This document shows, piece after piece, positions 17,401 through 24,245 of a stretch of 24,245 nucleotides of DNA. The notes beneath the pieces are model-generated. The model was not told the origin of the DNA. It worked only from the letters and a program-made list of their open reading frames with translations, and made no database searches. The translations under genes were made by a program, and so were the position numbers. This stretch comes from Myxococcota bacterium (GTDB taxonomy: Bacteria > Myxococcota_C > UBA6777). The DNA lies in the NCBI GenBank assembly GCA_963169055.1, contig CAUJFU010000413.1, forward strand, positions 1 through 24,245, given 5' to 3'. Each line of letters starts with the position of its first letter. The stretch's first letter is position 1.

Positions 17401-20400
17401 TCGCAGACGACCTCACCCACACCCAACTCCACGCCCTTTGTAAAGCCCCGCTCTGGCTCACCACCCAGCAACGTATCACCTCGATCGATGCACCTGATGC
17501 ACCCATGCTCACTCATGATCCCGATCTGCCGCACTTCCTCCCCTCACGCGAATTCATCCACCCCGCGATCGCCGCACAACCCCACACTCGGCTCTTACCT
17601 GTCTCTTCTTATGGTATCACCGATCTTTTTGAGGCGATGCTTGCAACCGATCCTCCCCTCGAAGTGTTCCAATCGTACCTTCTCGAACGCGCTTCGCATC
17701 TGCGCACCCTTCCCTTCGAACAACGCGCCAAAGCCCCGTTGTTCCTCGACCAACACGACACACGCCAATCCGCTCAAGCGCTCAGCCGCTCTCCCGCTCC
17801 TGCGTGGATCCCCTTTCTGCAACGCCGAGGCGAACGCCGATACCTCGCAGCGCATCCACCCGAACAATCGGCGCTTTTGCAAGCCCTTGATCTCGAATCC
17901 GTCCTGCGCTCCGTGGCTCCCGCCGAGATCCTTCGCGAATCCTTTCAACAGATCCACACCCTCGACGCCCAAGAAAAACAACAACTCCTCGGCTTGATCC
18001 TCCAACACATCGACGCCCTGCCTTTTGGACTGCTCGATATGACGCGCAAGTCCCCGATCTTCCCCGACACATCGGGAGACTTCGCCCCCCTCGCGGATTG
18101 GGACAAGACGCCTTGGCACGAACACATCCCCAAACATCTGATCTTTCGCTGTGAACCTCCACTTCTGCGTGCGATCTTTGAACAAGCGGGCTTTCGCTTG
18201 CTTTCCACCGATACGCAAAACGCCATCCATCCGCTGTTTCAGCCGCTTTCTATTCGAGACGCTTCTCTCGGCGATCTCTTGGCGCTCTTGCGCCATACTC
18301 CGCTCTCCTCCGAAAAACTCCAAGCCCCCATCCTTCGGCTGATCCGCCGCTTTCTCCAACAACACCTCGACGATCTCCGAACTCTCTTCCCCCCAAACTC
18401 TCGCCCTCACCGCGCTGATGGGCATCCCGATCTGGAAGCTCTACCGCTGTTTTCCAACCAACTCCAACAACCCACGCCCCTCTCGCAACTGACCGACTCT
18501 CCGCTGCTTGACGATCTGTGGGGCCACGAATCTGCATGGCAACGGCGAAGGCTCCATCCCGACGAACAAGCTGATCTCGCCGCCTTTTCGGGACTCATGG
18601 CCCCCTCTTCTGTTTTTGAAATCCTCCGCGATACCCTCCTCGAAACCGCCCTCCCTTTGCGCCCTCTCACCGAACAACCCGCTCCGCTCGCCTCGATTGA
18701 GCATCTCCAACAACACCTCCAACGCTTGTCCCCTCTTTGTTCTGCCACAGAACTTTCTGAGATGCCGTTGTGGGCGGATCGCAAGTCGCGGCTGCGCAAA
18801 GGCCCGCTGTCCCGACAAGGTACGCACCACGCAACTTGGCTCGAAAGTCTTTCGATCACCAACGAACTTCTCCATCCCGCCCTTGAATCCGCCCTTACCA
18901 ACGACCTCCGCGATGCTTTTCCAGAGGTCTCCGTCTTTCATCTCCTTGATGCCTTTTCAAGCGGTAGTTTTCCAGATCAACCTGTCGCCAAACACCCTAT
19001 CCTCGGCGCTCTCGAACGCCGTAAGCTCTTTTACGACTTCTTGCTCCAGCGATGGGAAGCCCTTTGCACAGACGAACGCAGCGCCAAACGCCTCCGAACC
19101 TCGGCGCTTTTCACCGCTACTGATGCAAAGCTTCACACCCTCTACGAGATCGATTGGTCCACGCCTGCTCACGATCCACAACGGCCCCATCCTGAAACCC
19201 TGATCCCTTCGGAGCTTTCCCAACGCATCGAACGCCACCTTCTCGAACATCCGTTGTCTGTCCCCGAACAAGCCCGCTCGCTGTTTGCGCGCCTCCTTGA
19301 ATCCGCCACACAGGATGACTTGGCTTCTTTTCAACACACCTACACCGCGCTCGCTCACCTCTGGCAACACGCCCCCTCTTCCCAACAAAAACAGATGCTT
19401 TTGTCTCTCCCCCAAGAAGAACTGCTTTTCCCCACCCTCACCGCTCAATGGTTGCCTCTCTCGCGTATCCTCTTGCCAGACTCCGAAGATCGCGATGCTC
19501 TTGCGCAACTCCTCGGACCCTCGTTGCAGTTTCACCTCCCACAACACCCCGCAGCAGCGGCCTTTGCACACGCGATCGGGATCGCCAAAGAGCCCGACAG
19601 CAAAACACTTCGCCAACAACTTGATCACCTCGCATCCACCGAAGATTACAAAGCCTTTGCTCGCTATCTTAGCCGCCACCCACAATGCCTCCCCATCGAA
19701 GCCTTGCGATCTACCCCGTGGATGCTCGATGATCAACAAGCTGCTCGCCATCCTAGCGATCTCTACTGGTTCGACGATCGCATCCAACGCCTGACCCTCA
19801 ACGCGCTCGGGATCTTCCCTGCCCCTTTTTACGAAGACCTCCTTCCAACGGCCCTCCACAAACCGCTGCGCTTTCGCTCGATCAAAGACCTCGGCCTTCT
19901 TGATGTTCTACCCGCACGCCCTGATCACTCGACGCTCGATCAAGACGTGCTTTTGTGGATCGAACACGGACTCGAAGATCGTCGCTTTGCGCGAGACCTA
20001 CTCCAAACACACACCAGCCGCCTGACCTTGCCCTGCCACGACGGGCAGCCGCGCCCTCCGCGCCTTGTGCTTGCGTTTCCTCCCTCGCCGCTTTTCGCCG
20101 ATCTACGCGGCTTTTGGCCCGAAGGCGCGCACCGCTATCCCCTCTTTTGCAAAGCCTTGAATATCCCCACACAGATATCCCCCGATCTTGTGCGCAACTT
20201 CCTCGAAAACATCGGACAATCCGCACGCCAAGATACGCAACTTCTGCACAAACACCCTTCCCTGCTAGATGCCCTCCCCCGCTGCTACGCCTATCTCCAC
20301 CCACAGCAAAGCACTCTCCACACCAAACTGCCCGTCTTTCTCGCCGAGCGCATCGACCCCCAACGCACGCCGCCCACAAACAAGGCCCAGATCCAAAGAG

Positions 20401-23042
20401 ATCCGTCGCACTTCGCGTTGTTATCGAGCGATGCCAAGGGCTTTTTCGTCTGCCAACGCCCCACGCTGATCGCACCGTACCGCAGTCTCAGCTTTTCTCT
20501 TGCCGCGCTCGGCCCTGCGGATATCGCCCCTGATGCGGCAGCCTTTGTTTTGGCCTGTGGTGTCCCTGCCTTTGAGTCTTGCATCAGCATCAAGATCTCC
20601 ACCAAAGCCGGAAAAGACACCACCCAACGCCACACCGAAGCCCTCGACCGACTGCGCGAACAGATCCAAGCACTGCGCTCCGTTCTGCCGCGTGTACAAG
20701 CCCAACGTGGCGGCTCAGATGCTGATTGGACATTTGCCGATCAACTCGCCGCACTTCTTCAACCCAACGCCATCCACGTCTTCCAAGGACTCCACGTCAA
20801 AGCCTCCCTCAAAGACGTTGGAAAGCTCGATATACCCGAGATGATCACCTATGATCCGCAAAAGCACCGCCTGATGCTTGACGAAAAACTCTTGCGTTCT
20901 CTCTCCGATGCCACCCCTCGCCTTGCTTTCACCCTCGCACCGCTTGTCCACCGCGACCCACAACAACAAGCTCTCCCCGATATGCTCGAACTGTTGTTGC
21001 GTTGCCAAACCCTCCCCGCCATGCAGCAATACCTCGACCAACGCCACTTTCCACGCGCCATCCTCGCCCAAAAACACCACAAGAAAAAACCCAACGACAC
21101 TTCCTACACACACTCCGACCTCGACGACGCACACTCCGAGTACACCGACACTTACGACATCTCCGATGCTTTTGATCCATCTCGCCCCGATCAAGCCCCC
21201 GCCCCACAACCCGCCACCCAAGGCTTTTTTCGCGATCTCTGGTCTCGCTTCTTCCGCAAACCACCCACCACACCAACCCGCCCCACAAACACCGATACCT
21301 CCGACCAAAACAACGGCAGCATCGACCAAAGCAACGGAAACATCGACAAAGAACACAGCAACATCGACCAAAGCGCCGACACATCCAATAAACACAACGG
21401 CAACAACATCGACCAAAGCGCCGACACATCCGACAAAAACAACGCTCCGCCCAAAAAGCCCACACCACCGCCCAAACAAGAGCGCCCCGCTTCCTCTTCC
21501 TCTTCAAGCGATGATGCGCCAGACCGCGATGATGCGCCCCCCTTTCGCTTCCTCGACGCTTTCAATCGCCTGCTCGAACGGCCTCCCCGACCTTCCAAAC
21601 AGCGCGACCCAAACGAAGCCTTCCCTCGCCATGATACCCACGATCCCACTCCGCCCTTCCCTTACGAAGACAGCGCTCACAACAACACCGCACCTTCCGA
21701 TCCCAACGACTGGAACCGCCCGAGGGATTTCATCGGCCCGCAGCTTGACTTCGACGCTTACCGATTTGGTCAACACGCCCCAAATCCCCAAGACATCGGA
21801 CTCTTTCATCAGCCCACGGCTCTTCCGCACCCTTACCGCTATGCTCTCCATACCGTCACGGGCTACTTTGATCCCCGCACGCAACGTTGGTCGCCCACGC
21901 CGCTCAAGGCCCCGTTGATCTGGCAACACGGCCCCAAGATCGGCTCCATCCTCTTCCAAGGAAACCTCCCTCCCGGCCTGATTCAACTTCCGATGCCGCT
22001 GCACAGCGCAAGCAACGCGCCTCCCGAGCTCACCTGCAACGGCGCAACGGTCGATTACAGGGTCAAGGCCGCCACGCCCGACACATGGCAGATCCAGATC
22101 AACGCCCCAAGCATCGCCACGATCCGCTACACCCTCGACCTCTATTCGCCCGCACCCATCGCCTCGCAAGGCTCTATTCACCCCAACAAACACTACCTCC
22201 AGCCCACCACACGGCGCGAAGATCTCCCTCCTGCCTTGCAAGACTTTTTGTCCGACCTCCAATCAAGCGATCTGAGCGCACTCGAAAAAGCCCGACGGAT
22301 CGAACAATTGGTGCGCAAGCGCTATCTCTACGAGATGCAATACGCCAAACGGCCTGCGGTCCGCGCTGCCCGCGAGCGCATCCATCAAGATCGCCGCCCC
22401 CTCCAAAATGATGCGCTGATCCTTTTGCATGCCGGTCAACACGGGGCATATTGGGGGGTGGGCGTCTGTCACGGACTCAATCTCTTGATCGCCGAGATGC
22501 TCCGACAAGTCGGTATCCCAAGCGCCATCGCAACCTGTTGGGTTCTTGATCAAGGCTTCCTCTCCCGCCCTGATCACTTGATCGCCTTGGCTTTGCTCCC
22601 CACCGATGGCGGTCTTACCGCACTTCCTCTCGACGGCGCGGTCAACCACCAAGACCGTGTTCTGCACAGCGCCTCCCCTCCCCCTCCCAAAAAAGTCCCC
22701 GATCTTCCGAGACTTCCACCACCCAACACCCAAAGCGCCGCACTGATCGAGCAGATCGCACTTTACCAGCAGCTTCTCGCCCACCTTCAAACACCGCCAC
22801 CTCTTCCTTCTCTCGAAGAACTCGACTTCAACGCACTCCAGCGGCAATTCCAAGCCGTCCGCCAACACCTGCTCGATGCGCTTGGCTCCAAGCATCTGCT
22901 CCATCGCTTGCTTGCGATCCTTGATGCAGGTGAACTCCGCACCGAACACCTCGACCCCACCCTCCAAACTCTCCTCGATCGCGGCTTGATCCAAGCCGAG
23001 CAGCACACCACTTGGCAGATCCGCCCCCGTGATCGCGACTAA
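14466..23042 (+). CDS. Giant multidomain protein: sacsin/HSP90-like ATPase, repeated modules, C-terminal transglutaminase-like domain
   Basis: 2858 aa from ATG at 14466 (GGAAAG about 7 bases upstream; a TTG at 14454 would add four residues). Residues 1-235 are mostly helical. About 240-420 is a GHKL-type ATP site of the sacsin N-terminal kind: ELLQNAED (E250, N254), HDGLPF (D277), TSIGQSNKK, and the glycine loop IGFFGVGFKS (302-311). From about 580 to 1960 a short hydrophobic motif such as LPLFLAHDQHLYPL recurs roughly every 100 residues. Two low-complexity linkers lie at about 792-849 and 2202-2419. From about 2460 a beta-rich segment leads into GVCHGLNLLIAEMLRQVGIP; C2668, H2704 (PDHL) and D2723 (PLDG) fit the papain-fold transglutaminase triad and spacing. 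No signal peptide or membrane segment is seen, so probably cytoplasmic. ATP-driven clamp with a protease or transamidase head is inferred. Encoded directly after the M48 protease. Confidence 0.88.
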   Translation: MEHTSITPATSAYRADIQAALQPQHFLHLPFQQQIDLLKISLPTIDPFVLLELCAISRDHEPLIFALQWLFSQNWPTNAQEQIRLADFLLEQPDSAGLQVSLLLDRLLADDSAISTTQRERIAALLLQCAERAPIQRLQLFCLLDRPLLRYFPQQHQALLDQLQNHCQHLLNQEHTEAIPEVTLLKLPASRLAALKLPSEQKSRFQDLLKRAAHAAIEILAAVPKPISQARAEELLSRRVYDDPGHFLFELLQNAEDQQARRWCLHFGPSEILVWHDGLPFDARDLVGVTSIGQSNKKRHQIGFFGVGFKSVYEITRRPQIYSDAYQFEIADVSMPRALEKRPAVVPPSMQAHGTLLVLPLREQDHEARSPHRLYLRTHGLDPVILLTLRHIVHIEATLDPSLHAQLPPHTAPTQQITLQGDRQSTHVTIQRHDPHTHQHYLLASAEISVATGLRSADRASHTRLLLGMACDPRGIPQPLPPQAPRLYSFLPTAEDPGLDFFLQAHFDVPVDRERILRDSPWNHYLLQQVPPLFLQIAKELFSRSQQDHDPAPLRGFLRLLPLQERLHDPLWKPLVDALPDILSNQPLFPDTTDTIRSPQDLYIAPPSVALLLDTIPLPNTIFKASDSIPSERWPAKLDLQPEEALRLQQLGVPTFALPMWLDLLASWLHDHPEGTPPPEKLSSLFASPRIDRLYQQLTHLLQSQTAEDPSRCQASLQQLRELPLLLGQDGGLYRPSQGQIALGIPAIRQAWGSQQRFLPQHLQDQASDLFQRLGIPTRSFRDLANKLSQALTTHNLSSDPHRHTQDDLLPHRTKDDNHRTKDDNHHTQENTHHPHTPKDIPRSNAQSHIPLLRLTLQDYTQRWPVPHAILLDSLKHATENERKAFARLPLFLAHDQHLYPLAQDPQNNGAFFLPPSPAYKAAFALLSPLFPLLSEDISIRQHFPTLSLDPAALVALITHHADRFHDRLLDLHAVLGQIADDLTHTQLHALCKAPLWLTTQQRITSIDAPDAPMLTHDPDLPHFLPSREFIHPAIAAQPHTRLLPVSSYGITDLFEAMLATDPPLEVFQSYLLERASHLRTLPFEQRAKAPLFLDQHDTRQSAQALSRSPAPAWIPFLQRRGERRYLAAHPPEQSALLQALDLESVLRSVAPAEILRESFQQIHTLDAQEKQQLLGLILQHIDALPFGLLDMTRKSPIFPDTSGDFAPLADWDKTPWHEHIPKHLIFRCEPPLLRAIFEQAGFRLLSTDTQNAIHPLFQPLSIRDASLGDLLALLRHTPLSSEKLQAPILRLIRRFLQQHLDDLRTLFPPNSRPHRADGHPDLEALPLFSNQLQQPTPLSQLTDSPLLDDLWGHESAWQRRRLHPDEQADLAAFSGLMAPSSVFEILRDTLLETALPLRPLTEQPAPLASIEHLQQHLQRLSPLCSATELSEMPLWADRKSRLRKGPLSRQGTHHATWLESLSITNELLHPALESALTNDLRDAFPEVSVFHLLDAFSSGSFPDQPVAKHPILGALERRKLFYDFLLQRWEALCTDERSAKRLRTSALFTATDAKLHTLYEIDWSTPAHDPQRPHPETLIPSELSQRIERHLLEHPLSVPEQARSLFARLLESATQDDLASFQHTYTALAHLWQHAPSSQQKQMLLSLPQEELLFPTLTAQWLPLSRILLPDSEDRDALAQLLGPSLQFHLPQHPAAAAFAHAIGIAKEPDSKTLRQQLDHLASTEDYKAFARYLSRHPQCLPIEALRSTPWMLDDQQAARHPSDLYWFDDRIQRLTLNALGIFPAPFYEDLLPTALHKPLRFRSIKDLGLLDVLPARPDHSTLDQDVLLWIEHGLEDRRFARDLLQTHTSRLTLPCHDGQPRPPRLVLAFPPSPLFADLRGFWPEGAHRYPLFCKALNIPTQISPDLVRNFLENIGQSARQDTQLLHKHPSLLDALPRCYAYLHPQQSTLHTKLPVFLAERIDPQRTPPTNKAQIQRDPSHFALLSSDAKGFFVCQRPTLIAPYRSLSFSLAALGPADIAPDAAAFVLACGVPAFESCISIKISTKAGKDTTQRHTEALDRLREQIQALRSVLPRVQAQRGGSDADWTFADQLAALLQPNAIHVFQGLHVKASLKDVGKLDIPEMITYDPQKHRLMLDEKLLRSLSDATPRLAFTLAPLVHRDPQQQALPDMLELLLRCQTLPAMQQYLDQRHFPRAILAQKHHKKKPNDTSYTHSDLDDAHSEYTDTYDISDAFDPSRPDQAPAPQPATQGFFRDLWSRFFRKPPTTPTRPTNTDTSDQNNGSIDQSNGNIDKEHSNIDQSADTSNKHNGNNIDQSADTSDKNNAPPKKPTPPPKQERPASSSSSSDDAPDRDDAPPFRFLDAFNRLLERPPRPSKQRDPNEAFPRHDTHDPTPPFPYEDSAHNNTAPSDPNDWNRPRDFIGPQLDFDAYRFGQHAPNPQDIGLFHQPTALPHPYRYALHTVTGYFDPRTQRWSPTPLKAPLIWQHGPKIGSILFQGNLPPGLIQLPMPLHSASNAPPELTCNGATVDYRVKAATPDTWQIQINAPSIATIRYTLDLYSPAPIASQGSIHPNKHYLQPTTRREDLPPALQDFLSDLQSSDLSALEKARRIEQLVRKRYLYEMQYAKRPAVRAARERIHQDRRPLQNDALILLHAGQHGAYWGVGVCHGLNLLIAEMLRQVGIPSAIATCWVLDQGFLSRPDHLIALALLPTDGGLTALPLDGAVNHQDRVLHSASPPPPKKVPDLPRLPPPNTQSAALIEQIALYQQLLAHLQTPPPLPSLEELDFNALQRQFQAVRQHLLDALGSKHLLHRLLAILDAGELRTEHLDPTLQTLLDRGLIQAEQHTTWQIRPRDRD
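16899..16961 (+). repeat. 21-base tandem repeat inside the giant gene (linker 1)
   Basis: Two identical 21-base units (16899-16919, 16920-16940) encode HRTKDDN twice (residues 812-825); a third degenerate unit follows, giving HHTQENT. The repeat lies in a His/Asp/Thr-rich linker without predicted fold and keeps the reading frame, so copy number could change without disrupting the protein. Confidence 0.85.
21359..21431 (+). repeat. Exact 28-base direct repeat inside the giant gene (linker 2)
   Basis: Identical 28-base copies at 21359-21386 and 21404-21431, 45 bases apart and in frame, encode NIDQSADTS twice. Shorter related units (SIDQSNG, NIDKEHS) lie just upstream. The whole region (residues about 2202-2419) is Asp/Asn/Ser/Pro-rich and separates the repeated-module part from the transglutaminase-like domain. 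Confidence 0.85.
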
Positions 23043-23046
23043 TAGC

Positions 23047-23604
23047 TCATACATCTCTCGGATTTTGAAAGATATGTTGGCGATAAAAGCGCAATTCATC
23101 GACAGATTCGCGGATATCATCGAGCGCGAGGTGGCTTTGCTTTTTGGGGGGAGCGTGCATCTCGGGCGGATACCAGCGGCGCACAAGCTCTTTGATCGAG
23201 GAAACGTCCACGTTTCGGTAATGAAAGTGTGCTTCGAGCTTCGGCATATATTTCAGCAGAAAAAGCCGATCTTGGAAGATGGTATTGCCGCAAAGAGGGC
23301 TTGTGAACGGGTAGGTGTAAAGCTGCAAAAAGTCCAGCGTGGCCTCTTCGGCGTCTTGCATGGAGACATGAGAGGTGCGCACACGCTCCAACAAGCCGCT
23401 CTGTCCGTGATGTGTCGTATTCCACTCGTCCATCGCCTGCAAGACTTCATCTGGCTGATAGATCGCCATCACAGGGCCTTCCGCCACCAAGTTCAATTCG
23501 GCATCCGTCACCAACGTCGCGATCTCAAGAATCGTACTCGTCCGAATATCCAACCCCGTCATCTCCAAATCGATCCAAATCAGATGTGTTTTCTCTTGTG
23601 ACAC
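23047..23604 (-). CDS. orn: Oligoribonuclease
   Basis: 185 aa DEDDh 3'-5' exonuclease that degrades 2-5-nt RNAs and pGpG, essential in many bacteria. Motifs: WIDLEMTGLD (ExoI, acidic D and E), GNTIFQDRLFL (ExoII, D), YRNVDVSSIKEL, and HLALDDIRESVDELRFYR (ExoIII, H and D). Length matches the family (about 180 aa). The start is GTG at 23604, chosen because AAAGGAG lies 7 bases upstream and the protein starts with the usual short leader before HLIWIDLEMTGLD. Convergent with the giant gene: only four bases separate the two stop codons. Upstream is a long repeat-bearing gap. Confidence 0.96.
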   Translation of the reverse strand: MSQEKTHLIWIDLEMTGLDIRTSTILEIATLVTDAELNLVAEGPVMAIYQPDEVLQAMDEWNTTHHGQSGLLERVRTSHVSMQDAEEATLDFLQLYTYPFTSPLCGNTIFQDRLFLLKYMPKLEAHFHYRNVDVSSIKELVRRWYPPEMHAPPKKQSHLALDDIRESVDELRFYRQHIFQNPRDV

Positions 23605-23720
23605 AGACCGCTCCTTTCGCTTCCTGATGTTCGTGATCTTCGGTCAGTATGGTGAGCATTCCTTTCGCGCTTCCCGCTTTGCGAGGCTGGCGCTCAGGCT
23701 TCGCTTCAGCCAACAATCGC

Positions 23721-23816
23721 TCGCTTGTTGGCGAAAACCCCCGCCTTCGCGGTATTTCAAGCGACAGAGTCGCCTGTCTGGAAAACGATGCCCTCTTCGC
23801 CAACGCGGGGTCAAGG
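23721..23816 (+). repeat. Dispersed intergenic repeat, copy B
   Basis: Counterpart of 11908-12004 at roughly 70% identity by eye, in the same orientation on the plus strand. Like copy A it is followed by a GC-rich hairpin. Confidence 0.7.
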
Positions 23817-23827
23817 GGACGAAGTTC

Positions 23828-23864
23828 CCTAGCGCGTATGGGGCGCTGCCCCATACGCGCTAGG
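23828..23864. repeat. Long perfect hairpin (17-bp arms, 3-base loop)
   Basis: Left arm 23828-23844 (CCTAGCGCGTATGGGGC) is exactly complementary to right arm 23848-23864, with loop GCT. No T-run follows on either strand, so it resembles a palindromic intergenic repeat more than a terminator. Confidence 0.85.
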
Positions 23865-24030
23865 TTAAGCCATGGTTGGCCCTGTGTCTAACACTCGGAC
23901 ACATCGTCTGTAAAGCCCATCCAGCGGGGGGTCTCTGGCATGGGCAGATTTCGTATCACGCCACGGGCATCGGGTGAAGAAAAGAGACTGAACTGTCATA
24001 CCTATACTAAAAAGGCCTATATTCAGGCGC

Positions 24031-24050
24031 GGGCGGTTCGCGAACCGCCC
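24031..24050. repeat. Perfect 20-bp palindrome with CTAC tail
   Basis: GGGCGGTTCGCGAACCGCCC is its own reverse complement and is followed by CTAC. Such GC-rich dyads ending CGCCCCTAC are typical of dispersed palindromic intergenic repeats in many genomes. Confidence 0.85.
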
Positions 24051-24155
24051 CTACCACGGCTTGATTCTTCACGCTTTCCCTTTTCCACTGCCTCATACCA
24101 AATCCGCGTGTTGCCTGCTCGTACAGAGAGATGAAAATCCCCGTGAATGGGGCAA

Positions 24156-24174
24156 GGGCGTATGCCATACGCCC
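24156..24174. repeat. Second CGCCCCTAC-type palindrome
   Basis: GGGCGTATG-C-CATACGCCC, 9-bp arms, also followed by CTAC. A small CCCC/GGGG dyad lies just upstream (about 24139-24152). It shares its tail with the 24031 palindrome, so the two look like members of one repeat family. Confidence 0.8.
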
Positions 24175-24195
24175 CTACCTTTGATCACACCCTAC

Positions 24196-24221
24196 ACGGA
24201 GGTCGTATCCTCCGTCTTTTT
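24196..24221 (+). terminator. Intrinsic terminator, plus strand
   Basis: ACGGAGG-TCGTAT-CCTCCGT forms a perfect 7-bp stem with a 6-base loop, followed by CTTTTT. The nearest plus-strand gene ends at 23042, over 1.1 kb upstream, so the transcript it ends is unidentified. Confidence 0.75.
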
Positions 24222-24245
24222 ATGCATATTTGCGTGTGCTTTGTC

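Larger units (their letters stand above)
23605..24245. other. Gene-free stretch rich in palindromes and repeats
   Basis: About 640 bases upstream of orn. The short open frames here are not supported by ribosome sites or recognisable protein sequence and follow repeat sequence. It holds repeat copy B, a 17-bp-arm hairpin, two GC-rich palindromes with a common tail, a 6-bp dyad (23883-23903: TGTGTC and GACACA), a 7-bp dyad (23710-23731: CCAACAA and TTGTTGG) and a terminator. The orn promoter should be at its left end, but I cannot identify it. Confidence 0.6.

Noticed and set aside
23828-23864. Long hairpin as an intrinsic terminator for orn or the giant gene
   Set aside because: It is upstream of orn, 786 bases beyond the giant gene's stop, and has no T-run on either side.
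23649-23891. 80-residue plus-strand open frame in the right-hand gap
   Set aside because: Its sequence runs through repeat copy B and the long hairpin and resembles the frame read from copy A; likely repeat-derived rather than a gene.

Overview
The window looks like chromosomal DNA from a Gram-negative bacterium, probably a Myxococcota or Bradymonadota relative (old Deltaproteobacteria). This is inferred from a long Cys-rich surface protein with fibrinogen-like domains, a tripartite RND efflux pump, lipoprotein-type exported proteins, oligoribonuclease and a very large multidomain protein. GC is roughly mid-fifties percent by eye. I cannot place it to genus.

Left part (1-3240, minus strand): the first 847 codons of a large exported Cys-rich protein with two tandem fibrinogen-like domains, running off the left edge. 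Upstream of it is a small membrane-anchored LuxR-type regulator. That regulator diverges from a three-gene operon on the plus strand (3521-9378) encoding the outer-membrane channel, periplasmic adaptor and inner-membrane pump of a CzcCBA-like heavy-metal/RND efflux system.

Middle (9375-11901): a lipoprotein S41/C-terminal-processing protease with a PDZ domain on the minus strand, convergent with the pump gene and overlapping it by four bases. It diverges from an alpha/beta-hydrolase gene. A 207-base gap with a dispersed repeat follows.

Right part (12109-23042): the most unusual segment. A membrane-embedded M48 metalloprotease of 773 aa is followed after 35 bases by one 8.6-kb gene. It encodes a 2858-aa protein with a sacsin/HSP90-like GHKL ATPase domain near its N terminus, about 1600 residues built on a module recurring roughly every 100 residues, a low-complexity acidic/Asn/Pro linker, and a C-terminal transglutaminase-like domain with an apparent Cys-His-Asp triad. 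I regard this pair as the candidate undescribed system: an ATP-driven clamp fused to a papain-fold catalytic domain, beside a membrane protease. Its function (protein quality control, modification, or conflict/defence) is not shown by the sequence.

Right end (23047-24245): a convergent oligoribonuclease gene (orn, GTG start), then about 640 bases with no convincing gene. That stretch holds a second copy of the dispersed repeat, several strong palindromes (two sharing a CGCCCCTAC tail) and a textbook intrinsic terminator with no annotated gene in front of it.
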